From Peptoniphilus_A olsenii (GTDB lineage Bacteria; Bacillota; Clostridia; Tissierellales; Peptoniphilaceae), in contig NZ_JBEPMA010000002.1 of NCBI RefSeq assembly GCF_040545475.1, positions 1-64,000 of the forward strand: DNA of 64,000 bases, read 5' to 3'. The notes under the pieces were generated by a model that saw only the letters and a list, made by a program, of their open reading frames with translations, was not told the DNA's origin and did no database searches. This document shows, one piece after another, positions 50,666-59,593 of this stretch. Made by a program: the position numbers and the translations under genes. The number at the start of each line of letters is the position of its first letter. Positions within the stretch are counted from its first letter, which is position 1.

Positions 50666-51211
50666 TTATGCTTTCGCAAATGGCATTCCCATTTTTTCAA
50701 GGAACACTTTAGCTTCTTCATCAGTTTTTGCAGAAGTTACTATATTAATATCCATACCTCTAACAGTTTCAACTTCATCATATTCAATTTCTGGGAATAT
50801 AAGTTGTTCTTTAAGACCTAGAGCATAGTTTCCTCTGCCATCAAATGCAGTTGGTTTAATTCCTCTAAAGTCTCTTACTCTTGGTAGAGCTACATTCATT
50901 AATTTATCTAAGAAGTCATACATTCTTCTTCCCCTAAGTGTAACTTTTACACCAACAGTTTGACCTTCACGAAGTTTAAAGTTCGCAATAGATTTTTTAG
51001 CGTGAGTTACAATAGCTTTTTGTCCTGCAATTTTTGTAAGTTCATTAACTGCTGATTCTAAAGCTTTAGGATTATCTTTAGCTTCTCCTAAACCGATATT
51101 GATAGTAATTTTTTCAAGTTTCGGTACTTCCATAACATTTTTATAGTTGAAATGTTCCATTAGGTGGCCTACAACTTCTGTTTTATATTTTTCTTGTAAT
51201 CTTGAAGTCAT
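50666..51211 (-). CDS. rplE: Ribosomal protein uL5
   Basis: 181 residues; 5S rRNA binding and tRNA contact. NVMEVPKLEKITINIGLGEA, GQKAIVTHAKKSIANFKLRE, GVKVTLRGRRMYDFLDKLMN and EYDEVETVRGMDINIVTSAK. Confidence 0.98.
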   Translation of the reverse strand: MTSRLQEKYKTEVVGHLMEHFNYKNVMEVPKLEKITINIGLGEAKDNPKALESAVNELTKIAGQKAIVTHAKKSIANFKLREGQTVGVKVTLRGRRMYDFLDKLMNVALPRVRDFRGIKPTAFDGRGNYALGLKEQLIFPEIEYDEVETVRGMDINIVTSAKTDEEAKVFLEKMGMPFAKA

Positions 51212-51222
51212 TATTTTACCCC

Positions 51223-51531
51223 CTACTTAATAGTGTTTCCAGTAGATTTAACAAATCTAACTTTTTTTCCGTCTTCGAATTTATATCCGATTCTTGAAGC
51301 TTTTCCAGACGCTTTATCAAAATACATTACATTTGATGCATCAATAGGAGCTTCAACTTTATTTATTCCGCCAGGATTTTGTGGTCCTTGTGGTTTATTA
51401 TGTTTAGTAACAACATTTATATTTTCTACTACGACTTTATTATCTTTAGGTATAGTTCTAAGAACTTTACCAGTCTTTCCTCTGTCTTTACCAGCTATAA
51501 CTTTTACGATGTCGCCTGCTTTAATCTTCAT
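51223..51531 (-). CDS. rplX: Ribosomal protein uL24
   Basis: 102 residues. KOW motif KAGDIVKVIAGKDRGKTGKV, NVVTKHNKPQGPQNPGGINK and RIGYKFEDGKKVRFVKSTG. Confidence 0.98.
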   Translation of the reverse strand: MKIKAGDIVKVIAGKDRGKTGKVLRTIPKDNKVVVENINVVTKHNKPQGPQNPGGINKVEAPIDASNVMYFDKASGKASRIGYKFEDGKKVRFVKSTGNTIK

Positions 51532-51545
51532 TCTACACCTCCAAA

Positions 51546-51914
51546 TTATAGTACTTCTGGTGCTAGAGAGATTATCTTCATGAAGTTACCACTTCTAAGT
51601 TCTCTCGTTACAGGTCCAAAAATACGAGTTCCTACTGGACTTCTGTCATCTTTAATAACAACTGCTGCGTTGTCATCAAAGCTGATATATGATCCGTCTT
51701 TACGGCTTATGCCTTTATTTGTTCTAACAATTACAGCTTTTACAACTGAACCTTTTTTGACAACGCCACCTGGTGTTGCATGCTTTACAGAACAAACTAC
51801 AATATCTCCGATACTAGCTGTCTTTCTATTAGTTCCACCAAGTACCTTAATTACAGATAGTTCTCTTGCACCTGAATTGTCAGCAACACGCAGTCTAGTT
51901 TCTTGTTGAATCAT
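51546..51914 (-). CDS. rplN: Ribosomal protein uL14
   Basis: 122 residues. MIQQETRLRVADNSGARELS, VVKKGSVVKAVIVRTNKGIS and the C-terminal GPVTRELRSGNFMKIISLAP. Confidence 0.98.
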   Translation of the reverse strand: MIQQETRLRVADNSGARELSVIKVLGGTNRKTASIGDIVVCSVKHATPGGVVKKGSVVKAVIVRTNKGISRKDGSYISFDDNAAVVIKDDRSPVGTRIFGPVTRELRSGNFMKIISLAPEVL

Positions 51915-51938
51915 TGTGTATCTCCTTTCAAGCGAAAA

Positions 51939-52193
51939 TTATTGAGCTTTTTCAATAATTTCTACAAGTCTCCATCTTTTATCTTTGCTTAGTGGTCTAG
52001 TTTCCATTACCTTTACACGATCACCAATACCACATTCGTTCTTTTCATCATGTGCCTTGAATTTAGTAGTCTTCTTAAATCTCTTCTTGTAGATTGGGTG
52101 AGTTTTAAAAGTCTCTATTGCTACTACAATTGTCTTATCCATTTTATCGCTGACTACAACGCCAGTTAAAGTTTTTCTAGAATTTCTTTCCAT
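51939..52193 (-). CDS. rpsQ: Ribosomal protein uS17
   Basis: 84 residues from ATG 52193, which has GGAGG in place. MERNSRKTLTGVVVSDKMDK, TIVVAIETFKTHPIYKKRFK and ETRPLSKDKRWRLVEIIEKA. Confidence 0.97.
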   Translation of the reverse strand: MERNSRKTLTGVVVSDKMDKTIVVAIETFKTHPIYKKRFKKTTKFKAHDEKNECGIGDRVKVMETRPLSKDKRWRLVEIIEKAQ

Positions 52194-52197
52194 GAGA

Positions 52198-52404
52198 TTA
52201 AGCCTCCTTTCCAACTTCAAGTTCACGTTCTCTAATGATAGTTTTTACTCTTGCTATATCTCTTTTAACATTCTTAATGCTTGATGGATTATCAAGTTGG
52301 CCTGTCGCCAATCTAAATCTTAAATTAAAAAGTTCATTCTTAAGTTCAGTAACTTGTTTATTTAGATCTTCTTTAGACATATTACGAATTTCTTTAGCCT
52401 TCAT
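52198..52404 (-). CDS. rpmC: Ribosomal protein uL29
   Basis: 68 residues from ATG 52404, inside the end of rplP (11-base overlap) with only a weak GGTGA site, so translation is probably coupled. KAKEIRNMSKEDLNKQVTEL and NLRFRLATGQLDNPSSIKNV. Confidence 0.96.
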   Translation of the reverse strand: MKAKEIRNMSKEDLNKQVTELKNELFNLRFRLATGQLDNPSSIKNVKRDIARVKTIIRERELEVGKEA

Positions 52405-52825
52405 TTGAGTCACCATCCTTATCTTTCATCACGAATTTAGTTCTGATAGGTAATTTCATAGATGCAAGTCTCATTGCTTCTCTAGCAGTTTCTTCAGAAA
52501 CTCCACCCATTTCAAACAAAACTCTACCTGGTTTAACTACAGCTACCCAGTATTCTGGAGCTCCCTTACCTGAACCCATACGAGTTTCAGCTGGTTTTTC
52601 AGTAACAGGTTTATCCGGGAAAATTTTAATCCAGATATTTCCACCTCTACGAATATATCTTGTCATAGCACGACGTGCCGCTTCTATTTGGTTTGAAGTA
52701 ATCCATGCAGGTTCAAGGGCTTTAATTCCGAATTCACCGTATGAAAGATCATTACCACGCATAGCTTTACCTTTCATTCTGCCTCTGTGAACTCTACGAT
52801 ATTTTACTCTCTTAGGCATCAACAT
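52394..52825 (-). CDS. rplP: Ribosomal protein uL16
   Basis: 143 residues. MPKRVKYRRVHRGRMKGKAM, FGIKALEPAWITSNQIEAAR, KIFPDKPVTEKPAETRMGSG and GRVLFEMGGVSEETAREAMR. The GGAGG site is nearer to the first of two close ATGs. Confidence 0.97.
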   Translation of the reverse strand: MLMPKRVKYRRVHRGRMKGKAMRGNDLSYGEFGIKALEPAWITSNQIEAARRAMTRYIRRGGNIWIKIFPDKPVTEKPAETRMGSGKGAPEYWVAVVKPGRVLFEMGGVSEETAREAMRLASMKLPIRTKFVMKDKDGDSNEG

Positions 52826-52845
52826 GACTATTCCTCCCTTCTTTA

Positions 52846-53565
52846 TTACTTGTTGTTATCTCTTTTATTTCTTTTGTTATCGCGTCTTCTACGATTTCTA
52901 TTATCTCTAGGTTTTCTTCTATTATCTTCTTTAAGTTCTGGAAGAACTTCACCTTTATAAAGCCAAACTTTAACACCAAGTTTACCATATGTTGTATCAG
53001 CTTCAGCAAAACCATAATCAATGTCTGCTCTTAATGTTTGAAGAGGAATAGTTCCTTCTGAATAACCTTCTGTTCTTGCCATATCAGCTCCGCCAAGACG
53101 TCCTGAAACAGAAGTTTTAATACCAAGAGCTCCTTGACGCATTGTTCTTTGGATGGATTGTTTCATTGCACGTCTAAAAGAAACTCTTCTTTCAAGTGAG
53201 TCTGCAATGTTTTCAGCAACAAGTTGTGCATCTAAATCTTGATTTTTAACTTCTTCAACATTTAATACAACAGATTTACCTGTAAGTTTTTCAACTTCTT
53301 TTCTAAGTTCTTCAACTCCTGCTCCACCACGTCCAATTACCATTCCTGGTTTTGCAGTGTATATTGAAATCTTAACTCTGTTTGCAGCTCTTTCAATTTC
53401 GATTTTTGAAATTCCTGCTGCATAAAGTTTTTCTTTTATATATTCTCTAATTTTATTATCTTCTAATAAAAGATCGGCAAAATTTTTCTTATCTGCGTAC
53501 CATTTTGAATCCCAATCTTTAATAACACCAACACGAAGTCCATGTGGGTTTACTTTTTGACCCAT
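52846..53565 (-). CDS. rpsC: Ribosomal protein uS3
   Basis: 239 residues. MGQKVNPHGLRVGVIKDWDS, KH domain with VIGRGGAGVEELRKEVEKLT, RAMKQSIQRTMRQGALGIKT and LGVKVWLYKGEVLP. Ends with a long Arg/Lys/Asn/Asp tail (RRKPRDNRNRRRRDNKRNKR), longer than in many homologs. Confidence 0.98.
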   Translation of the reverse strand: MGQKVNPHGLRVGVIKDWDSKWYADKKNFADLLLEDNKIREYIKEKLYAAGISKIEIERAANRVKISIYTAKPGMVIGRGGAGVEELRKEVEKLTGKSVVLNVEEVKNQDLDAQLVAENIADSLERRVSFRRAMKQSIQRTMRQGALGIKTSVSGRLGGADMARTEGYSEGTIPLQTLRADIDYGFAEADTTYGKLGVKVWLYKGEVLPELKEDNRRKPRDNRNRRRRDNKRNKRDNNK

Positions 53566-53576
53566 ATTTTACCTCC

Positions 53577-53912
53577 TTACTCTCTTTCTGCTACTACAAC
53601 GCCAATGTGACTTGATCTCTTAAGGATTGGATAAGCCATTCCTTTCGCCTTAGGATGGAATCTCTTCATAGTTGGTCCGTCATTAGCGTATGCTTGTTTT
53701 ACATAAAGATCGTCTCTGTCTAAATTAAGATTGTTTTCAGCGTTAGCTACAGCTGAATGTAATACTTTATAGAGCTCGTGAGCTCCTCTCTTATTAGTAA
53801 ATTTTAAAATTGAGAGGGCTTCATTAACGCTTTTTCCACGAATTTCAGCGCAGATATAGTTCACCTTTAGGGGTGAAATTCTAACATATTTAGCTATTGC
53901 TTGTGCTTGCAT
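53577..53912 (-). CDS. rplV: Ribosomal protein uL22
   Basis: 111 residues. AIAKYVRISPLKVNYICAEI, LHSAVANAENNLNLDRDDLY and the tunnel-lining hairpin KRFHPKAKGMAYPILKRSSH. Confidence 0.98.
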   Translation of the reverse strand: MQAQAIAKYVRISPLKVNYICAEIRGKSVNEALSILKFTNKRGAHELYKVLHSAVANAENNLNLDRDDLYVKQAYANDGPTMKRFHPKAKGMAYPILKRSSHIGVVVAERE

Positions 53913-53926
53913 TTAATACCCTCCTC

Positions 53927-54211
53927 TTATTTTAAAGTTGTAGTCTTCTCGCTTCTTTCAGAGTGACCTCTGAATGTTCTTGTTGGAACAAATTCACCTA
54001 ATTTATGTCCTACCATGTCCTCAGTAATATATACTGGCACATGTTTTCTACCGTCATGAACTGCGATAGTGTGTGTAACAAACTCAGGGAAAATTGTTGA
54101 GCGACGTGACCAAGTCTTTATAACTTTCTTTTCATTTTTTTCATTTAATTCGTCAACCTTCTTTAGAAGGTGTTCATCAGCAAATGGTCCTTTTTTTATT
54201 GATCTACTCAT
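53927..54211 (-). CDS. rpsS: Ribosomal protein uS19
   Basis: 94 residues. MSRSIKKGPFADEHLLKKVD, TWSRRSTIFPEFVTHTIAVH and HKLGEFVPTRTFRGH. Confidence 0.98.
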   Translation of the reverse strand: MSRSIKKGPFADEHLLKKVDELNEKNEKKVIKTWSRRSTIFPEFVTHTIAVHDGRKHVPVYITEDMVGHKLGEFVPTRTFRGHSERSEKTTTLK

Positions 54212-54223
54212 TATACCCTCCGA

Positions 54224-55057
54224 TTACTTAGTCTTTCTTCTTCTAACGATATACATGTTTGATTTCTTAGATCTCTTTCTAGTTTTTAATCCAAGAGCTT
54301 TTTTGCCCCATGGAGTCATTGGTGAAGGTCTACCAACTGGTGTTCTACCTTCCCCACCACCGTGTGGGTGATCAACTGGGTTCATTGCAGATCCTCTAAC
54401 ATGAGGTCTAAATCCAAGATATCTCTTTTTACCAGCCTTACCAAGTGTGATAAGTTCGTGTGAAATGTTTCCAACTTGTCCAATTGTTGCTCTACATTCA
54501 AGTCTAATTAATCTATATTCTCCAGATGGCATTCTAAGTTGAGCATATTTACCTTCTTTAGCCATTAATTGTGCAGATGAACCTGCTGCTCTAGCAATTT
54601 GTCCACCATGTCCTGGAGTCATTTCAATATTGTGAATAGTTGTACCTACAGGTATATCTGCAAGTCTTAGAGTATTACCTACTTTAATATCAACATCTAA
54701 TCCAGATTCAACAATATCTCCAACTTTTAAACCATTTGGTTGAATGATGTATCTTTTTTCACCATCTGCATAGTTTAAAAGAGCAATATAAGCTGTTCTA
54801 TATGGATCATATTCAATTGCAGCTACTTTTGCAGGAATATTATCTTTATTTCTTTTTAAATCTATAATTCTGTATTTTCTCTTAACTCCGCCGCCTCTAT
54901 GTCTTGAAGTAATTCTACCAGAAGAATTTCTACCAGCATTGCTTTTTTTGCTAGCTAATAGAGATCTTTCAGGTGATTTTTTTGTAAGCTCTTCGAAAGA
55001 AGCTACAGTCATCTCTCTACGGGCAGGAGTTGTCGCTTTAAATCCTTTTATAGCCAT
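54224..55057 (-). CDS. rplB: Ribosomal protein uL2
   Basis: 277 residues; peptidyl-transferase centre assembly. SSGRITSRHRGGGVKRKYRI, HNIEMTPGHGGQIARAAGSS, ECRATIGQVGNISHELITLG and the conserved His in RGSAMNPVDHPHGGGEGRTP. Confidence 0.98.
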   Translation of the reverse strand: MAIKGFKATTPARREMTVASFEELTKKSPERSLLASKKSNAGRNSSGRITSRHRGGGVKRKYRIIDLKRNKDNIPAKVAAIEYDPYRTAYIALLNYADGEKRYIIQPNGLKVGDIVESGLDVDIKVGNTLRLADIPVGTTIHNIEMTPGHGGQIARAAGSSAQLMAKEGKYAQLRMPSGEYRLIRLECRATIGQVGNISHELITLGKAGKKRYLGFRPHVRGSAMNPVDHPHGGGEGRTPVGRPSPMTPWGKKALGLKTRKRSKKSNMYIVRRRKTK

Positions 55058-55074
55058 TTTTCTACCTCCTACGA

Positions 55075-55362
55075 TTAAATAGAATCAAAAAATTCTATCG
55101 GTTCAGAGTCATCAGTAAGCTTTACTACAGCTTTCTTCCATGCAGGGCGTCTTCCTTGATGAACTCCTTGTCTTTTCATTTTTCCACGTACATTCATAGT
55201 GTTAACTTTTTCAACTTTTACTCCGAAAACTTCTTCGATTGCTTCTTTAATTTCCGGTTTAGTTGCATTTTTATCCACTTCAAAAGTATATTTGTTAAAT
55301 TCCATTTCATCCATACTTTGTTCAGTGACAATCGGTCTTTTGATAATGTCAAATTTATTCAT
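55075..55362 (-). CDS. rplW: Ribosomal protein uL23
   Basis: 95 residues; exit-tunnel docking site. IIKRPIVTEQSMDEMEFNKY, FEVDKNATKPEIKEAIEEVF and KVEKVNTMNVRGKMKRQGVH. Overlaps rplD by 1 base. Confidence 0.98.
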   Translation of the reverse strand: MNKFDIIKRPIVTEQSMDEMEFNKYTFEVDKNATKPEIKEAIEEVFGVKVEKVNTMNVRGKMKRQGVHQGRRPAWKKAVVKLTDDSEPIEFFDSI

Positions 55363-55985
55363 CAGTTAAACACCTCCTCAACTGTATTAAGTGCATCTTT
55401 ACTGATTACTAGACTATTATATTTTAAAAGATCATACACATTTATATCAGTTGCTCTTAATACTTTTACACCTTTGATGTTTTTAGCACATCTATAAATG
55501 TTAGAATCTTCGTCATTTACAACAACTAGAGCTTTGGAATCAGCTTTTATATTTTTAAGGATATTTGCAAATGTCTTTGTTTTTGCATCTTCCATTTTAT
55601 ATTTATCAACAAGAATCATTTCGCCATCAGCTAATTTGCTAGTTAAAACTGATTTTAAAGCAAGTCTTCTAACTTTTTTTGGAGTTGAATAAGAATAATC
55701 TCTTGGTTTCTTAGCGAAAACAACTCCTCCACCTCTCCATTGAGGTGATCTGATGGAACCTTGTCTTGCACGGCCAGTACCCTTTTGTCTCCAAGGTTTT
55801 CTACCGCCTCCACGCACTTCCGCACGAGTCTTAGCTGCGTGAGTTCCCTGTCTATTATTTGCTAGTATATTTTTAACAACTAAATAAACGGCATGTTGAT
55901 TAATTTCAACATCAAAGATCCCTTCATTTAGTTCGACTTCTTCAACAGGATTTCCCTTAATGTCAATCATTTGAATCTTAGGCAT
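55362..55985 (-). CDS. rplD: Ribosomal protein uL4
   Basis: 207 residues. VKNILANNRQGTHAAKTRAE, the tunnel loop GGGRKPWRQKGTGRARQGSI and PRDYSYSTPKKVRRLALKSV. In E. coli L4 also represses this operon. Confidence 0.98.
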   Translation of the reverse strand: MPKIQMIDIKGNPVEEVELNEGIFDVEINQHAVYLVVKNILANNRQGTHAAKTRAEVRGGGRKPWRQKGTGRARQGSIRSPQWRGGGVVFAKKPRDYSYSTPKKVRRLALKSVLTSKLADGEMILVDKYKMEDAKTKTFANILKNIKADSKALVVVNDEDSNIYRCAKNIKGVKVLRATDINVYDLLKYNSLVISKDALNTVEEVFN

Positions 55986-56002
55986 CTCTTTACCTCCTAA
56001 TC

Positions 56003-56635
56003 TTATTTAGTCATTTTTACAGTGCTTTTAATTTTTACAGTACTTTTTTTATTTCCTGGAATTGCACCTTTTACTAAAATCAAGTTTTTATCTGTATCTA
56101 TTCTAACTATTTCAAGGTTTTGAACAGTTACTCTTTCATTTCCCATTTTTCCAGCCATTCTGTGGTTTTTCCAAACTCTTCCTGGATAAGAAGCAGCTCC
56201 CATACCACCTGGCATTCTATGGAATTTAGAACCGTGAGTTTCTCTACCACGTCCAAAATTGTGACGTTTGATAACACCTTGAGTTCCCTTACCTTTTGAA
56301 GTACCAGTAACATCAACATGTTCTGCAACTTCAAAAATGTCTACTTTTATTTCATCTCCAATGTTGTATGAATCAACATCATCAGTTCTAAATTCTGATA
56401 CATGTCTCTTGAAATCAACACCAGCTTTTTCAAAATGTCCCTTTTCAGGTTTATTAAGTTTTTTTGCCTTAACTTCTCCTGTTGCAACTTGAACAGCATT
56501 ATATCCATCTGTTTCAATAGTTTTCTTTTGCACAACAACATTTGGTTCTACTTCAATAACTGAGACAGGAGTAACAGTACCTTCTTCATCAAAAATTTGG
56601 GTCATCCCAATTTTCTTACCTACTAAATATTTCAC
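56003..56635 (-). CDS. rplC: Ribosomal protein uL3
   Basis: 210 residues. KYLVGKKIGMTQIFDEEGTV, GTSKGKGTQGVIKRHNFGRG, and the long loop RMPGGMGAASYPGRVWKNHR. Confidence 0.98.
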   Translation of the reverse strand: MKYLVGKKIGMTQIFDEEGTVTPVSVIEVEPNVVVQKKTIETDGYNAVQVATGEVKAKKLNKPEKGHFEKAGVDFKRHVSEFRTDDVDSYNIGDEIKVDIFEVAEHVDVTGTSKGKGTQGVIKRHNFGRGRETHGSKFHRMPGGMGAASYPGRVWKNHRMAGKMGNERVTVQNLEIVRIDTDKNLILVKGAIPGNKKSTVKIKSTVKMTK

Positions 56636-56691
56636 GTTGCACCTCCTAATAATTATAGCGGACTTATAAATAAGTCATATAAAGCAAAGTT

Positions 56692-57009
56692 TTAAAGTTT
56701 AATTTCTATATCTACACCCGCAGGTAAATTTAACTTCATCAAAGAATCAACAGTTTTTTGTGATGGATTTAAGATATCAATTAAACGCTTGTGAGTTCTT
56801 TGCTCAAATTGTTCTCTAGAATCCTTGTACTTGTGTACAGCTCTCAAAATAGTAATAATTTCTTTTTGAGTTGGTAGAGGAATCGGTCCAGAAACTTCTG
56901 CTCCAGATTTCTTAGCAGCCTCTACAATTCTCACTGCTGAAGTATCAAGTAATTCGTGATCATAAGCTTTAAGTTTAATTCTAATTTTTTGTTTGCCTTT
57001 ATTAGACAT
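56692..57009 (-). CDS. rpsJ: Ribosomal protein uS10
   Basis: 105 residues; also the NusG/NusB antitermination partner. KIRIKLKAYDHELLDTSAVR, SGPIPLPTQKEIITILRAVH and EQFEQRTHKRLIDILNPSQK. First gene of the 29-gene operon; no str operon (fusA, tuf) lies upstream. Confidence 0.98.
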   Translation of the reverse strand: MSNKGKQKIRIKLKAYDHELLDTSAVRIVEAAKKSGAEVSGPIPLPTQKEIITILRAVHKYKDSREQFEQRTHKRLIDILNPSQKTVDSLMKLNLPAGVDIEIKL

Positions 57010-57213
57010 ATTTTACCTCCTATTCGCTAAAGCCTTACTTGCGAAAGGGGTTATCGATACACGCACCCTTGTGTTTTAAAAAGTACGCTTTTGAAAAAAT
57101 AACCCTCGCCCAAGTCCCGCTTGGACTTCTCCGTCATAATTACCTCGCAATTCCTTTTTTCACTAAAATTGCAAGCAACTTATGACTTCATCGCAACATT
57201 CTTTTTTAAACGC
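57010..57213 (-). other. Structured 5' leader of the rpsJ operon
   Basis: About 200 bases of untranslated leader that is less A+T-rich than its surroundings. On the minus strand it contains TCCAAG-CGGGA-CTTGG, a GGGTTAT ... GATAACCC pairing, and CGC ... GCG near the ribosome site. Possible site of autogenous control, but no known leader family is recognised. Confidence 0.5.
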
Positions 57214-57219
57214 CTAAAC

Positions 57220-57248
57220 ATTATATAGTATAAAAGGCTATTTGTAAA
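57220..57248 (-). promoter_or_regulatory. Promoter of the S10-spc-alpha operon
   Basis: Minus strand: -35 TTTACA, 17-base spacer, -10 TATAAT; start near 57213. The only strong promoter seen for the whole cluster. Confidence 0.8.
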
Positions 57249-57636
57249 GGAATTTAAGAATTTTTTTTAATAATTTTACAAATTCTTTTCAATTCGATTT
57301 ACAAAATAACATTCGAGACAATATTTAAGAAATAATATTAAGTAATTTGTCTCCAAGTAGTGATGATATCACATAAAAAGTTAAGTTTCTATACATTTTA
57401 TCAATTAAACTATATCTATTTATTCTTAGGACTATATAAGTATATATACTTTTAAAAATAAATCAATATATTTTTTGTAAATTTTAATTTTTTTCTCAAT
57501 ATTTTTGAAATTTATCTATTATCATATGTAGAATTTAATCCGATTAAGTAAAACAATATTATTTAACTACAAGAACTCGTCATTTTGAGGTATACTATAT
57601 ATGTGAAAAATTTGACTATTTTATGAGGAGGAAATA
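57249..57636. other. Spacer between the divergent rpsJ and etfB transcripts
   Basis: About 80 percent A+T and gene-free. The etfB promoter should lie near 57560-57610; no consensus pair is convincing. Confidence 0.5.
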
Positions 57637-58434
57637 ATGAATATTTTAGTTTGTATTAAGACTGTTCCAGACGTAACAGACGCTAGAATAGATCCAGAAA
57701 CTAATAACTTAATCAGAGACGGAATTAAAACAATAATAAACCCATCTGATTTATGCGGACTGAAGTTTGCATTAAATTTAAAAGAACAAGTAAATGAAGA
57801 AGTTAAAATTTCTGCTTTAACTATGGGACCACCTAGTGCAGAAAAATATCTACGTGACTGCATTGCTATGGGAGCAGATGAAGTATATTTATTAGAAGGA
57901 ATAGAATTTAAAGGTTCAGACACTCTAGCAACTTCTTATGCTTTATCTGAAGCAGCCAAAGCTATAGGAGATTTCGATATCATATTCACCGGAGACCAAA
58001 CAATGGACGGAGATACTGGTCAAGTAGGTCCTCAACTAGCAGAATCACTGAACATGAACCAAGTAACTTATATAAGTAAAATAGACTATCTAGACGGACA
58101 CTACGAAGTTAAGAGAGAAACAAAAGGCGGAACTGAAACACTAAAATTAGATACACCTTTTGTAGCAACTTGTCTAAAAGATTCAGTGGGTAAACCTTCA
58201 AAATTTGCACTTGGAAGAACAAAAATTGCTAAAACACAAGAAATCAATCATTTTACTGCACAATCTTTAAACCTAGATCCAAATAGAATAGGACAAAACG
58301 GATCTAAAACTATTGTTAACGAAGTATATGCTCCACCAAAATCACAAACTGGACAGATGATTGACGAAGGTTCTCTAGACAAAAATATTGATGTTGTAAT
58401 TGAACTTCTCAAAAAAGAACATATTTTAGTGTAG
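57637..58434 (+). CDS. etfB: Electron transfer flavoprotein beta subunit
   Basis: 265 residues. MNILVCIKTVPDVTDARIDP opening, INPSDLCGLKFALNLKEQ, ALTMGPPSAEKYLRDCIAMG, and the AMP/FAD-interface GDQTMDGDTGQVGPQLAESL. Partner of EtfA, carrying electrons to or from acyl-CoA dehydrogenases such as the one at 36448. Ribosome site GAGGAGG. Confidence 0.97.
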   Translation: MNILVCIKTVPDVTDARIDPETNNLIRDGIKTIINPSDLCGLKFALNLKEQVNEEVKISALTMGPPSAEKYLRDCIAMGADEVYLLEGIEFKGSDTLATSYALSEAAKAIGDFDIIFTGDQTMDGDTGQVGPQLAESLNMNQVTYISKIDYLDGHYEVKRETKGGTETLKLDTPFVATCLKDSVGKPSKFALGRTKIAKTQEINHFTAQSLNLDPNRIGQNGSKTIVNEVYAPPKSQTGQMIDEGSLDKNIDVVIELLKKEHILV

Positions 58435-58442
58435 GTGATAAA

Positions 58443-59435
58443 ATGAAAAACGGAAATATTTGGGTAATAATAGAATCATATGGCGACACTCTTTCAAGAA
58501 TAACTAAAGAGATAATGTCAAAAGCAAAAGAATTATCTAAAGAATTAGAAAGAGAATTAATAGCTGTTGAAATAGGATACAACAACGATAATATAGTTAA
58601 AGAATCAGGAATATATGGAGCGGATAAAGTAATTCAAGTTGATGACAAGTTACTTGAACATTATAATACTTTAGCTTTCACAAAAGTTTTAGCGAATTTA
58701 ATAGAAAAATACGACCCCGCTCTAATAATGCTACCTGCTTCTGTAAACGGAAGAGATTTTGCAGGCCGTCTTTGTGCTAAAAATGGCACAGGACTTGTAG
58801 CAGACTGTTCAGATATTGTCCTTACAGAAGATAAAACAGATATTAAATTTATTAGACCAACTTTTGACGGTAAATTATATTCAGATATTAGAATAACATC
58901 TGACAGAATGATTGCCACAGTTGGCAAAGGTGCTTTCGTGTGTCAACATAGAGATGAAAATAAAGAATTCGAAATTATAAAAGAAGACTCAAACCTAACA
59001 GAGGAAGATGTATTAACACATTTAATCGACTTCGAAAAATCAGATTTAAATCCAATATTAGAAACACTTTTAAGTTCAAAAGTTGTAGTAGCTGGAGGTA
59101 GAGGATTAGGTGGCCCAGAAAACTGGCATCTAGTAGAAGAACTAGCAGATGCACTTGGCGGAAGCGCAGGAGCAACCAAACCAGTAGCCGATTTAGGATG
59201 GTGTCCAAAAGAACTTCAAGTAGGCGTGACAGGAGCAGTAATAAAACCTGATGTATATATAGCACTTGGAATTTCTGGTGCAATTCAACATATAAATGGA
59301 ATGAAAGACTCTGTCTTAATAATAGCAATTAATAACGACCCAGAAGCACCAATATTTAAAACTGCTCATTACGGAATAGTAGCAGATGTATTTGAATTTG
59401 TCCCTGGGTTAATAGATAAAATTAAAAATCAATAA
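58443..59435 (+). CDS. etfA: Electron transfer flavoprotein alpha subunit
   Basis: 330 residues. N-terminal domain 1-195; C-terminal FAD domain with VVAGGRGLGGPENWHLVEEL, GGSAGATKPVADLGW, QVGVTGAVIKPDVYIALGIS and GAIQHINGMK, NNDPEAPIFKTAHYGIVADV. No ferredoxin domain is fused. Starts 8 bases after etfB. Confidence 0.97.
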   Translation: MKNGNIWVIIESYGDTLSRITKEIMSKAKELSKELERELIAVEIGYNNDNIVKESGIYGADKVIQVDDKLLEHYNTLAFTKVLANLIEKYDPALIMLPASVNGRDFAGRLCAKNGTGLVADCSDIVLTEDKTDIKFIRPTFDGKLYSDIRITSDRMIATVGKGAFVCQHRDENKEFEIIKEDSNLTEEDVLTHLIDFEKSDLNPILETLLSSKVVVAGGRGLGGPENWHLVEELADALGGSAGATKPVADLGWCPKELQVGVTGAVIKPDVYIALGISGAIQHINGMKDSVLIIAINNDPEAPIFKTAHYGIVADVFEFVPGLIDKIKNQ

Positions 59436-59444
59436 TTTAATAGT

Positions 59445-59478
59445 AAAAAACCGCTAGCACTTAAACTGGCGGTTTTTT
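59445..59478. terminator. Terminator of etfBA and bioF (bidirectional)
   Basis: AAAAAACCGCTAG / CTGGCGGTTTTTT stem with A-run and T-run on the two sides. Confidence 0.9.
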
Positions 59479-59593
59479 ATGAATATTTATTTTTAGTCTT
59501 TATACTTAACTTTATCAATTATATTACTTATAACAAGAAAATCTAATAGTTGTCGTTTTCAAAGAAACGATTGATTTTGTATTATTATACAAT

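Noticed and set aside
51379..51909. 176-residue plus-strand ORF
   Set aside because: Antisense of rplX and rplN.
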